A stretch of DNA of 64,000 nucleotides. Source: Paramecium octaurelia (Eukaryota; Ciliophora; Oligohymenophorea; Peniculida; Parameciidae). The stretch covers positions 65,803 to 129,802 of the forward strand of contig CAJJDP010000027.1 of NCBI GenBank assembly GCA_905182995.1, given 5' to 3'. The notes under the pieces are model-generated. The model saw only the letters and a program-made list of their open reading frames with translations, ran no database searches and was not told where the DNA came from. Both the position numbers and the translations under genes were made by a program. Shown here in pieces: positions 53,622-64,000 of the stretch; within the stretch, counting starts at the first letter, position 1; each line of letters starts with the position of its first letter.

Positions 53622-53985
53622 ATAAATTATCAATTAATTTTATTTTAATGAAATTGTGGACTTATTATATTGAGTATTTCATTTATGTCATAGGTTTAGA
53701 CTACAAGTTTTGTTTATATTTATACTTTAAGACGATTTAAATATCGTATAATATAATGAAATTTAGATAAAACCCCTATTATTATTTTTATATCGATTAT
53801 TTGTCTTCTAGAGTTATTATTTCAAAAATAATCAAATAAATTATATAAAAACTCAAGTTGAAATACTTTAAAATATAAAAGTTGATAATAAAAATGATTT
53901 ATATATAGATGAATAATAAATTAATATGATATTAATAGATCTATATTTGTCTTGAAGATGATTGTGCTAACTGTAATATTAAGAA
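53622..53985. other. AT-rich promoter-containing gap
   Basis: This 364-bp gap lies between divergent genes and is very AT-rich. I see no gene. Confidence 0.5.
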
Positions 53986-54354
53986 ATGATTTTTAAGTAT
54001 GCCAACTAATTTTATAATGACATATATTTTTTGATTATATCTAAATAGAATTTTGAAGCAAACGCTTCTTAAATTATAATTAGAAAGGAGTTTAGAACCT
54101 AAATTAGATTAAGTATAGCTGTAAAATAAGTAATTACCTTAGCATTCTCATTTTTTGGTTCTACATGCGAAAGTGTAATATTTATAATAACAATAATAAC
54201 ACAGAGTTTACTTAGAGGAGGACAATCAGTTCTTTTGATTGTTTGTATATTGATATTAAACTTGATAAATAGGATTATTCATATTTTAAACCGACTATTA
54301 ATCAATAAAGTCAATTTTAAAACTATTAATATATATATTAAATAAAATGGATGA
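53986..54354 (+). CDS. possible small two-helix membrane protein
   Basis: A 122-codon open frame from the ATG at 53986. It has a polar start (MIFKYANQFYNDIYF), a basic stretch, then two hydrophobic segments (TLAFSFFG...VIFIITIIT and VLLIVCILILNLI). As drawn, it overlaps the next gene's ATG by 8 nt. An intron at about 54253-54280 would instead end it earlier. It may be real or chance in AT-rich sequence. Confidence 0.35.
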
Positions 54355-55848
54355 ATCAAAGCTAGAAGATATCTAATAAATGAGTATTGGATCATTGGCA
54401 GGAGTGTTGAGTGATTTAAACTAGAATGATGTTCCTGTCTTAAAAGATCTACCCCTCAAAGAATTAGAGACTTTGATTGTGGAGTTCAGAAATACGAAGA
54501 TGAGATTATACTAAGTATTTTCAATTTCATAAAAAATTAGATTTAGAAATATAAGTTCAATTTTAACTAGCCTACCTTATCAGTCTTAGTTGATATCGTA
54601 AACAAGAAATTGAGATTGGCTTTGGAAGTCATAGAAAAATAAAATAATATTAATCAATAATTCTTATTGGATTATCATAAGTATGAAAAAAATATGATAA
54701 ATTTGATTCAAGATGCTCCAAAATAAAACAATGATGTGATCGAAGAATTGGAAGACAAAGTAGTTGATTGGTACAAATCAGTTACAATAAAGTTCAATGA
54801 AATAACTAGTCTTAAGATTTTTAACACAAATGAATTAAATGTTATTTATAATGAGGACTTTTACACTAAATTTTAAAATTAACAAAACTTGACATTCCTA
54901 TAGAAGGGACTATTTAAGAATTGTGCTCAAGCTGCCATTGAAGAGTACAAAAATATGTTAAACAAATTCAGCATTCAACATTCAGAAGAACTCTAAGGAA
55001 TTATGGATAATCTGCAAATTTTGGATTAATTCTATAAAGCCTAGTAGCTGATTGAAGATATGATTGACTTCCTCTCTTCCAAGCTGATGTTTGACATAAC
55101 TTAAGTTATAAAAAACAGTCTAATTAATATTGACAAGATTACAAATTATTTGAATAAGATGAATTATAGGTTTTTAGTAAGACAATAAAATACTGAGTTC
55201 AGGTAATATGAATCTAAAGAGCAATAGACATTATTTTTAAATATGTTCCAATAAATTAAATACTTTAAGTATCCAAAAACAATTCAGGAGCATTAAGTCT
55301 TAGATGAATAATTTAATGATCTTAATAAATAACTACATGTCATAATCCAAAAGAATATAGAAATGAGTGATTATCCAAAAGCAATATAAAGAAACCTCAA
55401 AAAGCTATACGAATACTTTTTCAAAGGGAACAGAAAGTTCATAAAACTCAAGATCAGATATATTAAAATAGCTTAATAATTTGAAGACACTTTGGACAAG
55501 TAGGAGTTACTAAACTAGAATGTTTTGGCTGAATTACAGACTTTATAAGCAAAGTCAAATACTTTACATTGCTTTATGACTGGTCTATTTGAGATGGGTG
55601 AATTCTGTTTAAGTTGCTATGATTTGGCTGAGGAAGTCCACAATTTTCTATTTCAAGTCTAATTGTTAATACACCATTATAGTGAGACATTGAGAGTAAT
55701 CGGAGCATCTAAACAAACAAATCTTGGATAAAGGCCAAGAATAAGAAAAATCTTTGAGCCATACCCAGAAGAAGAAAAGGCAGTCCTAGGGAAAAAATAT
55801 TAATTACTCCAAGTAAAACAAACAGGAAGCTCAAAATAAATAAATTGA
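54347..55848 (+). CDS. helical protein of unknown family, 491 aa
   Basis: One intron (54515-54540). The protein is almost wholly alpha-helical with heptad-like spacing (LLDYHKYEKNMINLI; QALIDELQ-type stretches; NNIDKITNYLNKMNYRFL). It ends in a basic tail. It has no membrane segment, Cys motif or catalytic motif that I can see. Composition suits a cytoskeletal or tethering protein. Its stop lies only 30 bp from the convergent RBR gene's stop. Confidence 0.7.
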
Positions 55849-55878
55849 TCTATAAATATATATATATTTTTGTTCATA

Positions 55879-58800
55879 TCACCAATATCCGCCATGTTCT
55901 TTGGTTAAATGTGAATAACATTCTGAAGATGTTTCAAATAATGCCATACATGGTGTACCATCTGCTTTATTTTTCCAGCAAATACTTTTTTTGCATCCTG
56001 TACAAGTAACTCTATAACAGCCATCAATTCTTTGAATCAATATTTTACAATGAGGACATCTTCTTACATCATTCTTCTTCATATATATCTTAATGGAATC
56101 TTCATTACCAGCTTTGAATTCTCTACAAGTTTATCCATAATGATAGGCAACCTAAAGGATAAATGATATAATAATACTCTGCATGAATTACAATATTGTT
56201 TCTAACACTTTTTACAGGTATATCTTGGAATCTTTTGGAAATGAATTATTGGACAATTTGGAGTCAAACAAAAGGCAATCTATGCTGCATGATCTTATAA
56301 ATCTAATAATATAATATTAAATTAATTACATTTGTTGATTGATAGCTTTATTAACTTTTCCCAACTAGGCTCATCAATTAAATATGTAAATCAGCCAACA
56401 GTATACCTTGATTGCATTACGGACATTTAATTGGTAATTAAGTCATGTCACCCAATGAATTTTGAATGCTGAACATTATGCACTAAAGACAAAACTTGTG
56501 TCCACATCCTTGGAGCATATATCCATTTTTCATATTATCAAAGCAATAGTTACAAGTTAATGCATTGATAGGTTTATCTTATTGTTATTGAGAAGATATA
56601 ATTTCACTGATTGAAATGATTGCTGCATCAAGATGCTTCTAATCACCAAATAGTTGTAATTCACCTGAGATACTATTGAATTTAACACTCTTTAAGTCGA
56701 AGTTCTTCTTGATTTCGTTTAGTCCTTAAGAATCATTTCCCATTATTAATCTTATACAATTCTTTGGAATCTAAATTATACTTTTAGAACAATCTGAAAC
56801 AAATTCTTTGATTGCCTTGGTTAATTGATTGTATTTGATTTATGAACCATTTACTAATAATTGATTGTTTATAAAATCCTATCTAATTAGAATTTATAAT
56901 GATTCTTCTTAGACTTTAAGGAACCTTGTACCAGATTAACTAAATATAACTGTGATATCAAAGTCTTATGAAGACTTAATGATTTTTGGAGTGAATGCAT
57001 CCTATATTTCTTTGTTCAATTATTCATGATCCTATTTGTTCCAACATTCAATAGTAACTTTCACTCTTTTGAATTCATCATCACATGTAATAGTATATTA
57101 ACCAAGTTCCAGTTTCTTTTCATCGAAAATTTCGTCAACTATTTGTTTCATTTCGATTGGTCCTTCATAATCATGATAGTAAAAAGGTTTTACATTTAAT
57201 TAGATTTTCAATCCTCTAAATTATTTAATTTGATTATTTAGGTTAATAAATTAATCCATAATATTTTTGTCATAAACTATAAGAGACAAAATTCTTTTAC
57301 AATTTTATTTTGTAATCGAGTCAATTTTATATTTATCTTGAGGAATACTAGATAATAATTTTTGTATTTCTAATTAGAGATCTCCATTATTTTCATATCT
57401 TAATTGCTTATCTATTGAGACTGATTTGATATCAATATTATTATGTTGTTATTTTAAATCTGCCAATACTGTTTACTCATCCTCGTAAACGCTCTTAAGA
57501 TTCATTTTATATGTCAGATGTTAGATTGTTTCAAAGTCTTCAGTATTAAATAGATGTGGAGAATTCAATTTAACAATAGCAATACCTTTGTTTAAATGTA
57601 AATTCCATGTTATTATTATTTTGTAATGCTCATTGAATAGTAGTTTTTCTTCATTATGTTCAAATTGATCTTGTTGAGTATAAACCTTCAATTAATTATC
57701 TTTGTATTCTTTGACATTCTCCAAACAAAAAAGTAAATCATCATGATCCTACAATGATATTCTGGCTGTTATTTTATCACCCTCTTTATACAACTTCATT
57801 TCTGAAATTACTACGTCTTATAAGAATTCTTATAACAATTCTTGAGTAATATCTAACGGTAAGCCTTCTATAAAGAAAGTCTTGTATGCACTTTTTTCAA
57901 TCCAATCCTTCATGCTCCCACCACTATTAAGATTATTACATATTTATACGCTTGCATTATAAATTTAGAATCATTCTCATAAGGTATTTCTTTAACTTAA
58001 TTTCTGTAAAAGTTCTACAAATCTTTAATTTTAGTATTCAACTCCTATTCTATAATCTCCTTTTTGGCTACATTGGGATCATACAAGACTGTAATACAAT
58101 TCATTTCAATATTAGGTTGTAAGATGCAATCCTAAGATAATTAAGGACCTGATTGATGTTTCCATAATTCATTAAACAGAACTTGACCAATACCATTAAA
58201 GGTTATTTCATTCAAATGCAAGGATTATCGCTATATGAACTATAGTTTATGTTCTTTGACAAATGCTTTTGGTGCCAATTAAGGTATCATAATATCATCT
58301 ATCTTGGTGGAGTATTTAATTTCATATTATTGATTCTTTTACAGCAAAGCCATAATTATACAAGTTAAAGGAAAATCTCCAATGATAGCCATTAAATTGT
58401 TATAGCATAATTTAAATTTCTAATTGGCCACATAATTATAGTAACCAGCACTCTTATGTCCACTAAAGATACTTAAGCCTTTATAAAATAGCCTTAGTAA
58501 ACAGGCTTATATATCTTCGGAATGTTCTGGCATTGATTATTGTTTCTTCAAAGAGACCGTTCTATTCAATTTTAATTAATCAAGAGAACAACATTTATTA
58601 ATGACTGAATATTCAGACACCTAAATAATGAGATATTAATACATATTTTTAAGTTAAATCTATGATATATTCATTATAAGCTAGAATCAATATCATTTTC
58701 GGTATATTGATGTTTTGTAATCTACACCATTTTATTAATTCATTTTTTGAATTTTCTTATTCTTTTTCATCATCTTTGGAATTGATATCTTCAATAAAAA

Positions 58801-60167
58801 TGATAAATTTATTTATTAATTAAATCCATGAAGTAATATCTCCAATCTTTGACCAATAATGATTTGATCTAATTATTGATTCCCTTTGTTGATGAATTTG
58901 GAAACTCTTAAAGGGATTCCTTTTACTTTCCACATTGCCTTCTGATAGTATTTCTCAATCTGTCAATAGAGTGGAAACAACACTGCTGTAATAATGAAAG
59001 GTCTCATTTTCTGCCTCCAATAATGGTTCATAGTAAATCAATGGAATATAGTTTTACAAAGAACTATATTCTGATACAACTACATTCTACAATTGATCAA
59101 TTTGGACATCGAATTGTTAGGCATAGAATTTGATATTCTGGGGATTGAAAGTGAATTCTTCGTCAAAAATCAATTTATGTTCCTGCAAATCTTTGAACTC
59201 ATCGAATCCAAACAAATAAATGATTTTAGGAAAATAACTTATCCTGTTACGAATAATGATATCATGTTTACTGAGATTGTATTATTTATAAACTATGGCA
59301 TTGATTTCTTCCAAGAATGTCTTGACTGTAGTCTAATAACCCATATGTATGATTAATGATATTTTTTGTTGAACATTTTATAGATATTTTCTTAATTATG
59401 AATAATGTAATGTCAAAAATACCTTTCTTTTTCCCTTTTGTTATGGATACACCATTTCCATCAATTGCTAACCAAATTGTTAGTAAAAAGATTAGAATGG
59501 TATGATTTGATGAACTTCAAATTCCTCTGATTCGGATAATTTATTATGAAAATAGATTGCTTGATATATTTAATCCATTTAGTATAAGGATTCACAATAA
59601 ACCACAATGTCCCTATCAACCTCTGGATTTGAGTTTTTTATCTATTACAAAACATACGTCAGTTTTTAATCGTAAGATATGCTTAAGAACAATTCATCTT
59701 ATTAAGTTTACAAGTAAGGAATTTCAATAAGGTTATCATAAGCAATGCTAAAACAATTAACTAATTGCTCATATATTATGTCATTCGATATAATGATCAA
59801 TTAAGATTTTGTCGTTAACAACTACTCTAAATTTCAATATGTACCCATTAATGCCAATATACTAATAGGAGCTCAATTTAGTCTCTGCTCGAAGATCTGC
59901 CACAGTAACTTCGAAATTTTGGTTCACCAAGTTACACCAATTGTAATTAGCCTCACTTGTGTCTGAGATCACTGTGATATTATGGTTTTTAGACAATAAT
60001 TCTTTTATAATTTTTAGTGTGTCGATTTCCTATATGATATCAACAATAAGAGTAGTTTTTGGTAAAGGTAAGAGTGTATCAAATACTGACACCCATTATT
60101 ATCTTAGGAAAGAGTGAGATCTATCTTTTAGATATATTTCTCTGATGAGATGTTATTGATTTTACAT
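55879..60167 (-). CDS. giant RBR E3 ubiquitin ligase with degenerate DExH-helicase-like N-terminus
   Basis: Roughly 1390 aa over several micro-introns. The C-terminus has a full RING-IBR-RING: RING1 (CNYCFDNMKNGYMLQGCGHK...CPQC), IBR (FCLTPNCPIIHF...CKKCQKQYCNSC) and RING2 (RCPHCKILIQRIDGCYRVTC), where DGC holds the expected catalytic Cys. It ends in HLTKEHGGYW. RBR ligases pass ubiquitin through that Cys. Upstream is an RRM-like stretch (KTFFIEGLPLDITQELLQEF). The N-terminal part follows helicase order (DIVVYCESLYQMDQIYQAI; RKVFLTLHYSQ; SLIIHMGYQ) but lacks a Walker A or DEAH box. The layout recalls plant DEAH11/12. A single-base frame break occurs at about 59783. Confidence 0.75.
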
Positions 60168-60220
60168 TTAAATATTTATGAGATATATTAATATGTTTTC
60201 AAGATATTTAATAATCATAT

Positions 60221-60757
60221 TCAATCAATTTCCTTTTCTTGATAATCTTCTTTTGAAGGCTGTCCCGTAAAGTATATTCCCAAAGCATGTCGCCACTATT
60301 TCCAATAGAACTGGTAACAAGCTAAGAATTTATTTTGAATTTTTTACATAAATGCCGCCCAATAGTACCATAATTCGTAATAAGGCCATGCTCCTATAAT
60401 AAATTCGCTGTAAATTATGATGCCAACCGCATGCAAACATATAACTAGTTGAAGTGAGATAAGTCTTACTCAAAAAGTTGCTGGTATCATAAAACATTGT
60501 AATTCCAGTTATAATGAATATCATCTCAATGCCAAGGCCAATCAATCCCAGTAGAATACACGAAATGATGGAGTTATACGCTGAGGTGTACGCATCGGAA
60601 TTGGTGTCATATGTCTTGGTTTGAAAATTAGCCAAGATATTTTCTTTCTAATAGATGAGGAGTTAGATACAGCTCCATAATAAGCCATCAAGGAGGTAAT
60701 GAAATGGCAGGAAACTAGAATGAATTTGCTAGGTATCAATAACCCATTGATAGTCAT
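60221..60757 (-). CDS. TMEM107: TMEM107, ciliary transition-zone membrane protein
   Basis: 162 aa after removing introns 60648-60670 and 60445-60469. It has four hydrophobic helices in TMEM107 order: GLLIPSKFILVSCHFI at the start, LLGLIGLGIEMIFIITG followed by TMFYDTSNFL, then ICLHAVGIIIYSEFI and WPYYELWYYWAAF. Human TMEM107 shows the same G-L-x-PS-F start, M-F...N/Q-L and W...YW pattern. It belongs to the MKS module that gates proteins into cilia. Its start lies 23 bp after the VPS10 gene's stop on the same strand. The C-terminal tail is acidic. Confidence 0.8.
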
Positions 60758-60780
60758 TAAATTAATTTATAACCAAATAT

Positions 60781-63270
60781 TCAAATCAACTCATGAGCTG
60801 TTTCATCTTATATTTATACATCATCATCTCTTTCTATCAAATCTTCATCAAACTTCTAATCCTATTATTCATTCTATTCTAAATCAATTGGCTAATATTG
60901 TTATTGTTATTATTGTTATTATTATTTTGGTTGTCTTTGTTAAATCTATTGGATCAACATCTAATGATTAAGCATGATATAGTACCTCTTATTTGGACTA
61001 TGGGATTTCGCGCATTTCTGTTCTAGCAAAATACTCCTTCACTTTCTCTTGATTATTGTAAAGCCAATATAATCCAAATAATATTCCCCCGATGACCAAC
61101 CAATCATATACCCAACTCTTATTATTGGGACAAGTGAATCTCATTGAAATATGCTCAACTCCACCTTCACAAATATCTCCTGCAATCTTTCTATATCCAC
61201 TAGACACTGTATAATATCCATCACATTCAGCAGGTGGATCAATATTCAAAGTACCATTTATTGGAGTACATTATTGATTATTCATAACAAAACCTAAATC
61301 GCATTCATAATCCTCTTAAGAGCATTAGCATGGAGTAACACTCATAATTCTTTCTAATTATTCTGGATTGTAACAAGCAGCTTCTCTTCTTTTTCTCATA
61401 TAAGTAACCTTTTTACCAAAGAGACACTCTGGATTGACAAGACCAGAAGGTGTCCACAATTCATAATCACTTCCAATTTCACCTGCCTTGTCTTATCCAA
61501 TACAATTTCTTTGATGCAATTCATCTAGATCAATAGTTGCCAATAAACCCTACTCAGTTCTGATGCCATTGGATTCTAATTAAATAGCACCATAAGCAAT
61601 AAATCTAGTTCCTTTATTTTATGGTTCAGTGATGATATTTTAAATTTCTGCCTTCTAATCCAATATATTGAATGGAGTCCATTCCATACCGCCATTCCAA
61701 GAATATACTATCTGATTAGTGGTTTCTTGGTCTCTAGCCATAACAATCAATCCTCCATGATTACTAATTTCATAGATATATGATCCTTTTTTGATCTCAA
61801 TCCAAGTCAACCCTCCGTCTCTACTCAGATAAGTATTAACTTAATCCTATCTATAACTCAAGTATTTTCCGATAGAACCAGTAGCAACAATAATTCCTAT
61901 GGAATTATTTTGGGTGTAAATAGGTGCGAATTAATAAAATGCTTAACTAAGATGCAAATGTAATTAGCACTTATTGCAATTGATTGGTTTTCCATCAGCA
62001 TCGACTGTTGGAGGCTATTAAAAATAGAAAATCAACATAATACCTTCAAAGGGACCCATTACCCTCCTTTATCGAAAGTAATCCTGGTTTGTTTGTATTT
62101 CTTTAGATCCTCATCTTTGAATCCATTTTATTAAGCGTAAAAACCTTCTTCCATAGATTCAAACACTTAATTGGTGTAAATCTTAGCTTGATCTTCAGCA
62201 TAGACATTAGCTAAATAAATTCCTTCCAATCCTTAAACTCTGTAGAACTCAGCACTGTTTTCCAACCTTGACACATTCTCCAATGATCTAGAGTATCTAG
62301 TACCAGTAGAATCACTAATATAAATAACTCCCAAGGGAGATGATGGTTTGAGATGATTGACAACCATAAACACTTGGTTTTCTGAGGTATCCAATATGCT
62401 ATAAGAATGTTCTAATAGTTTCGAATCTGCATCAATAACACTATATTTGTATTATCCTAATTCAGTGCCACTGACATATAGACTGACTTCTTATGTTACT
62501 TAGGATGTGACTTTAGCAACAAATAAGAAAGACTCAGTGAGCATGAATCTAGATCCTGCTGGAACACTCAGAGTACGAGTTTAGAAGAAGTCATCACTAT
62601 AGTATAGATTATAATCCATATTCCAACTGCTTATAGATTGATGTCCTTTGCCTTATGGTTCGAATGATGCTAGAATTCGCTCCTTAGGAGTATATTTAGC
62701 CATTTCTTTGTTTTTAATACCCCAAGTAAATTGATTTACATAAGTCGCTATTGAATGCCATGTAATTCCTGTGTCTTAACTCAAGAGAAGTTCCTTATAA
62801 GAAACACAAGGTGTTCCTGCCAACAACTCATCTGATCCACATTATTTCCAAGCCGAAGCAATAATCCAATCTTTTTCAAGTGGATGGAATTGATATTCTC
62901 GCAACTATTTACCAGCATTGACAGCTGTTATTGTTTTACCACAATCAAGAGAAATCCAAGCTATTTGGTCTGTTCCTGTAAATAATATTAATTATTTATC
63001 AACAGGACTGGGAACCAAATTATTTACAATTCCAATTCTCTCATCTGAATCTTCAAGTTATATGAGTGCCTTGCGATGAAATATCTCTGACATTTTAATC
63101 CATTGTCTACCACGATCATCGCTTCTATATACAGATCCTTTGGATGTGAGTGCTAACACTGTATCACTACACCAATGTATGTTGATCAAGGGGGCATCTA
63201 TGTATGAGATCTAAACGTCAATATTCGCAGCAAAACAATTCATGATCAACAAGAGAATGATGTGTCTCAT
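60781..63270 (-). CDS. VPS10/sortilin-family sorting receptor
   Basis: 811 aa, introns 62015-62043 and 60961-60985. It has an N-terminal signal peptide (MRHIILLLIMNCFAA), then a VPS10 beta-propeller with Asp-box repeats (YRSDDRGRQW; YLSRDGGLTW; LLLSQDTGITW), the Cys-rich 10CC module (NCIGQ, CLFGKKVTYMRKRREAACYN, PCQCSQEDYECD), one membrane helix (WLVIGGILFGLYWLYNN), and a cytosolic tail. The tail has a Gln run encoded mainly by TAA and an acidic cluster (LIERDDDV) of the type used for sorting signals. Such receptors carry lysosomal or secretory-granule cargo. Confidence 0.92.
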
Positions 63271-63324
63271 TAACACGTTTTATTATTATTTTAATTAATT
63301 TGGATTTATTTATTCGCCTCATAC

Positions 63325-64000
63325 TCACAATTATGCCTAGCATTACCCTGCACGTTTGCAATGGCAAGATGATCCTTTACTTAAGACAGTCTTCTTAATA
63401 TCATCTAAACTGACTTTCTTTTCCTTCAATTCCTCAGCACTTGGCATAACATTCAATCTTAATGCTTCTGATATAATCATTTAAGCCTAAAATTCAATAA
63501 AATATATAATACATTTGGAGTGTTCATACTAGCAGATGCTACAACACGTCCTTTTCTGGCATAATAAGCAACGAACTTCTATTGACTTAAATCTCCATCC
63601 ACAATGACTTCATCAAATCCTTAGCCAACTCCACTATAAGCCAAAGTTCTATCCCATTGTCTTGTCCAAAAGAATGGTACATCTGTCAAAGGTGTTGGTC
63701 TACCTAAAATATTCAAAGCAGCAACATATCTAACATTAAACAATTATGTTACCCTTATCTTACAGCTTCATTTTGATGTTCAATTCTAACATGTTCTCCA
63801 GTCACCCAATATGGATAACTTGAGATATCTCCTGATGCATAAACATTCTTGGCAGCTTTCAAGAACACATCTGTTTCAATACCACCATTTGGAGATATTT
63901 TTAATTAATCTTTAACCAACTTGTTATTTGGCTGAATTCCAGTTCCCAAAATGACTAAGTCAGCCTATAAAGATTTTCCATTAAGTAGATCAACCCTTTA
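63325..64000 (-). CDS. AIF-type (AIFM3-like) FAD/NAD oxidoreductase, 5' part outside window
   Basis: Only the C-terminal part is present, with introns 63730-63752 and 63487-63512 and TGA at 63325-63327. Motifs: VILGTGIQPNN (NAD-domain end), GGIETDVFLKAAKNVYASGD (FAD-binding GD motif), then RIEHQNEA...VAALNILG and PFFWTRQWDRTLAYSG. These follow the pyridine nucleotide-disulphide family of AIFM3 and ferredoxin reductases. The C-terminal end carries Cys (SSCHCKRAGQC) that may be disordered. The Rieske domain, if any, would lie outside the window. Confidence 0.85.

Noticed and set aside
59093..59356. Plus-strand ORF of 87 codons
   Set aside because: It lies antisense inside the RBR gene, whose minus-strand reading is long and protein-like.
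60699..60971. Plus-strand ORF of 90 codons
   Set aside because: It is the antisense shadow of the TMEM107 start and the VPS10 receptor tail.
60894..60998. VPS10 receptor ending at TGA 60894-60896 without the last intron
   Set aside because: Splicing 60961-60985 gives a typical acidic sorting tail and a better end at 60781; the unspliced tail is a run of Ile/Thr.
1..64000. Reading the window with the standard code, which leaves only short ORFs and suggests mostly non-coding DNA
   Set aside because: Conserved proteins contain in-frame TAA/TAG at Gln positions and continue for hundreds of codons; only TGA ends them.

Overview
The window is a gene-dense, AT-rich stretch of ciliate macronuclear DNA, most likely Paramecium. 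Three things seen directly support this. TAA and TAG recur in frame inside strongly conserved proteins, where they read as Gln (clathrin, PRPP synthetase, eL32, FKBP), and only TGA ends genes. Almost every gene is cut by tiny introns of about 20-35 nt, usually GTA...TAG/AAG/CAG, whose removal restores the frame. Intergenic gaps are often under 100 bp. Standard-code ORFs are therefore mostly fragments, and the gene models below were rebuilt by hand with the ciliate code and micro-introns. Splice sites are predictions.

Layout. 1-4 kb (minus): 3' part of the ciliary TPR protein CFAP70, a Q/K-rich protein with a duplicated NPYY motif, and a small cytochrome b5-like gene. 4.6-15.8 kb (plus): clathrin heavy chain, a WD-repeat protein, an ankyrin/coiled-coil protein and a multipass membrane protein. 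16.5-21.9 kb: an E2/UEV-like gene (minus), ribosomal protein eL32, an AIRIM-like ribosome-maturation factor, a C2H2 zinc-finger gene divergent from a CLK/LAMMER-type kinase. 22-29.6 kb: two long coiled-coil proteins, one with about thirteen 159-bp tandem repeats. 29.7-42.6 kb: kelch-RING protein, a decayed gene, a giant PAS-like membrane protein, a LITAF/wolframin-like protein and PRPP synthetase. 42.8-46 kb: CxxC coiled-coil protein, FKBP12-type isomerase, tRNA-Val(AAC) and a Ser/Thr kinase. 46-55.8 kb: unrecognised genes, an ankyrin-AGC kinase, and a kinase with a long tail and DLG in place of DFG. 55.9-64 kb (minus): a huge RBR ubiquitin ligase with a degenerate helicase-like region, the ciliary transition-zone protein TMEM107, a VPS10/sortilin-type receptor, and the 3' part of an AIF-type oxidoreductase.

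There is no operon logic. The content fits a ciliated cell with heavy membrane traffic (clathrin, VPS10 receptor), cilium biogenesis (CFAP70, TMEM107), many protein kinases, and ubiquitin ligases. I see no virus, insertion sequence, CRISPR array or clear mobile element.
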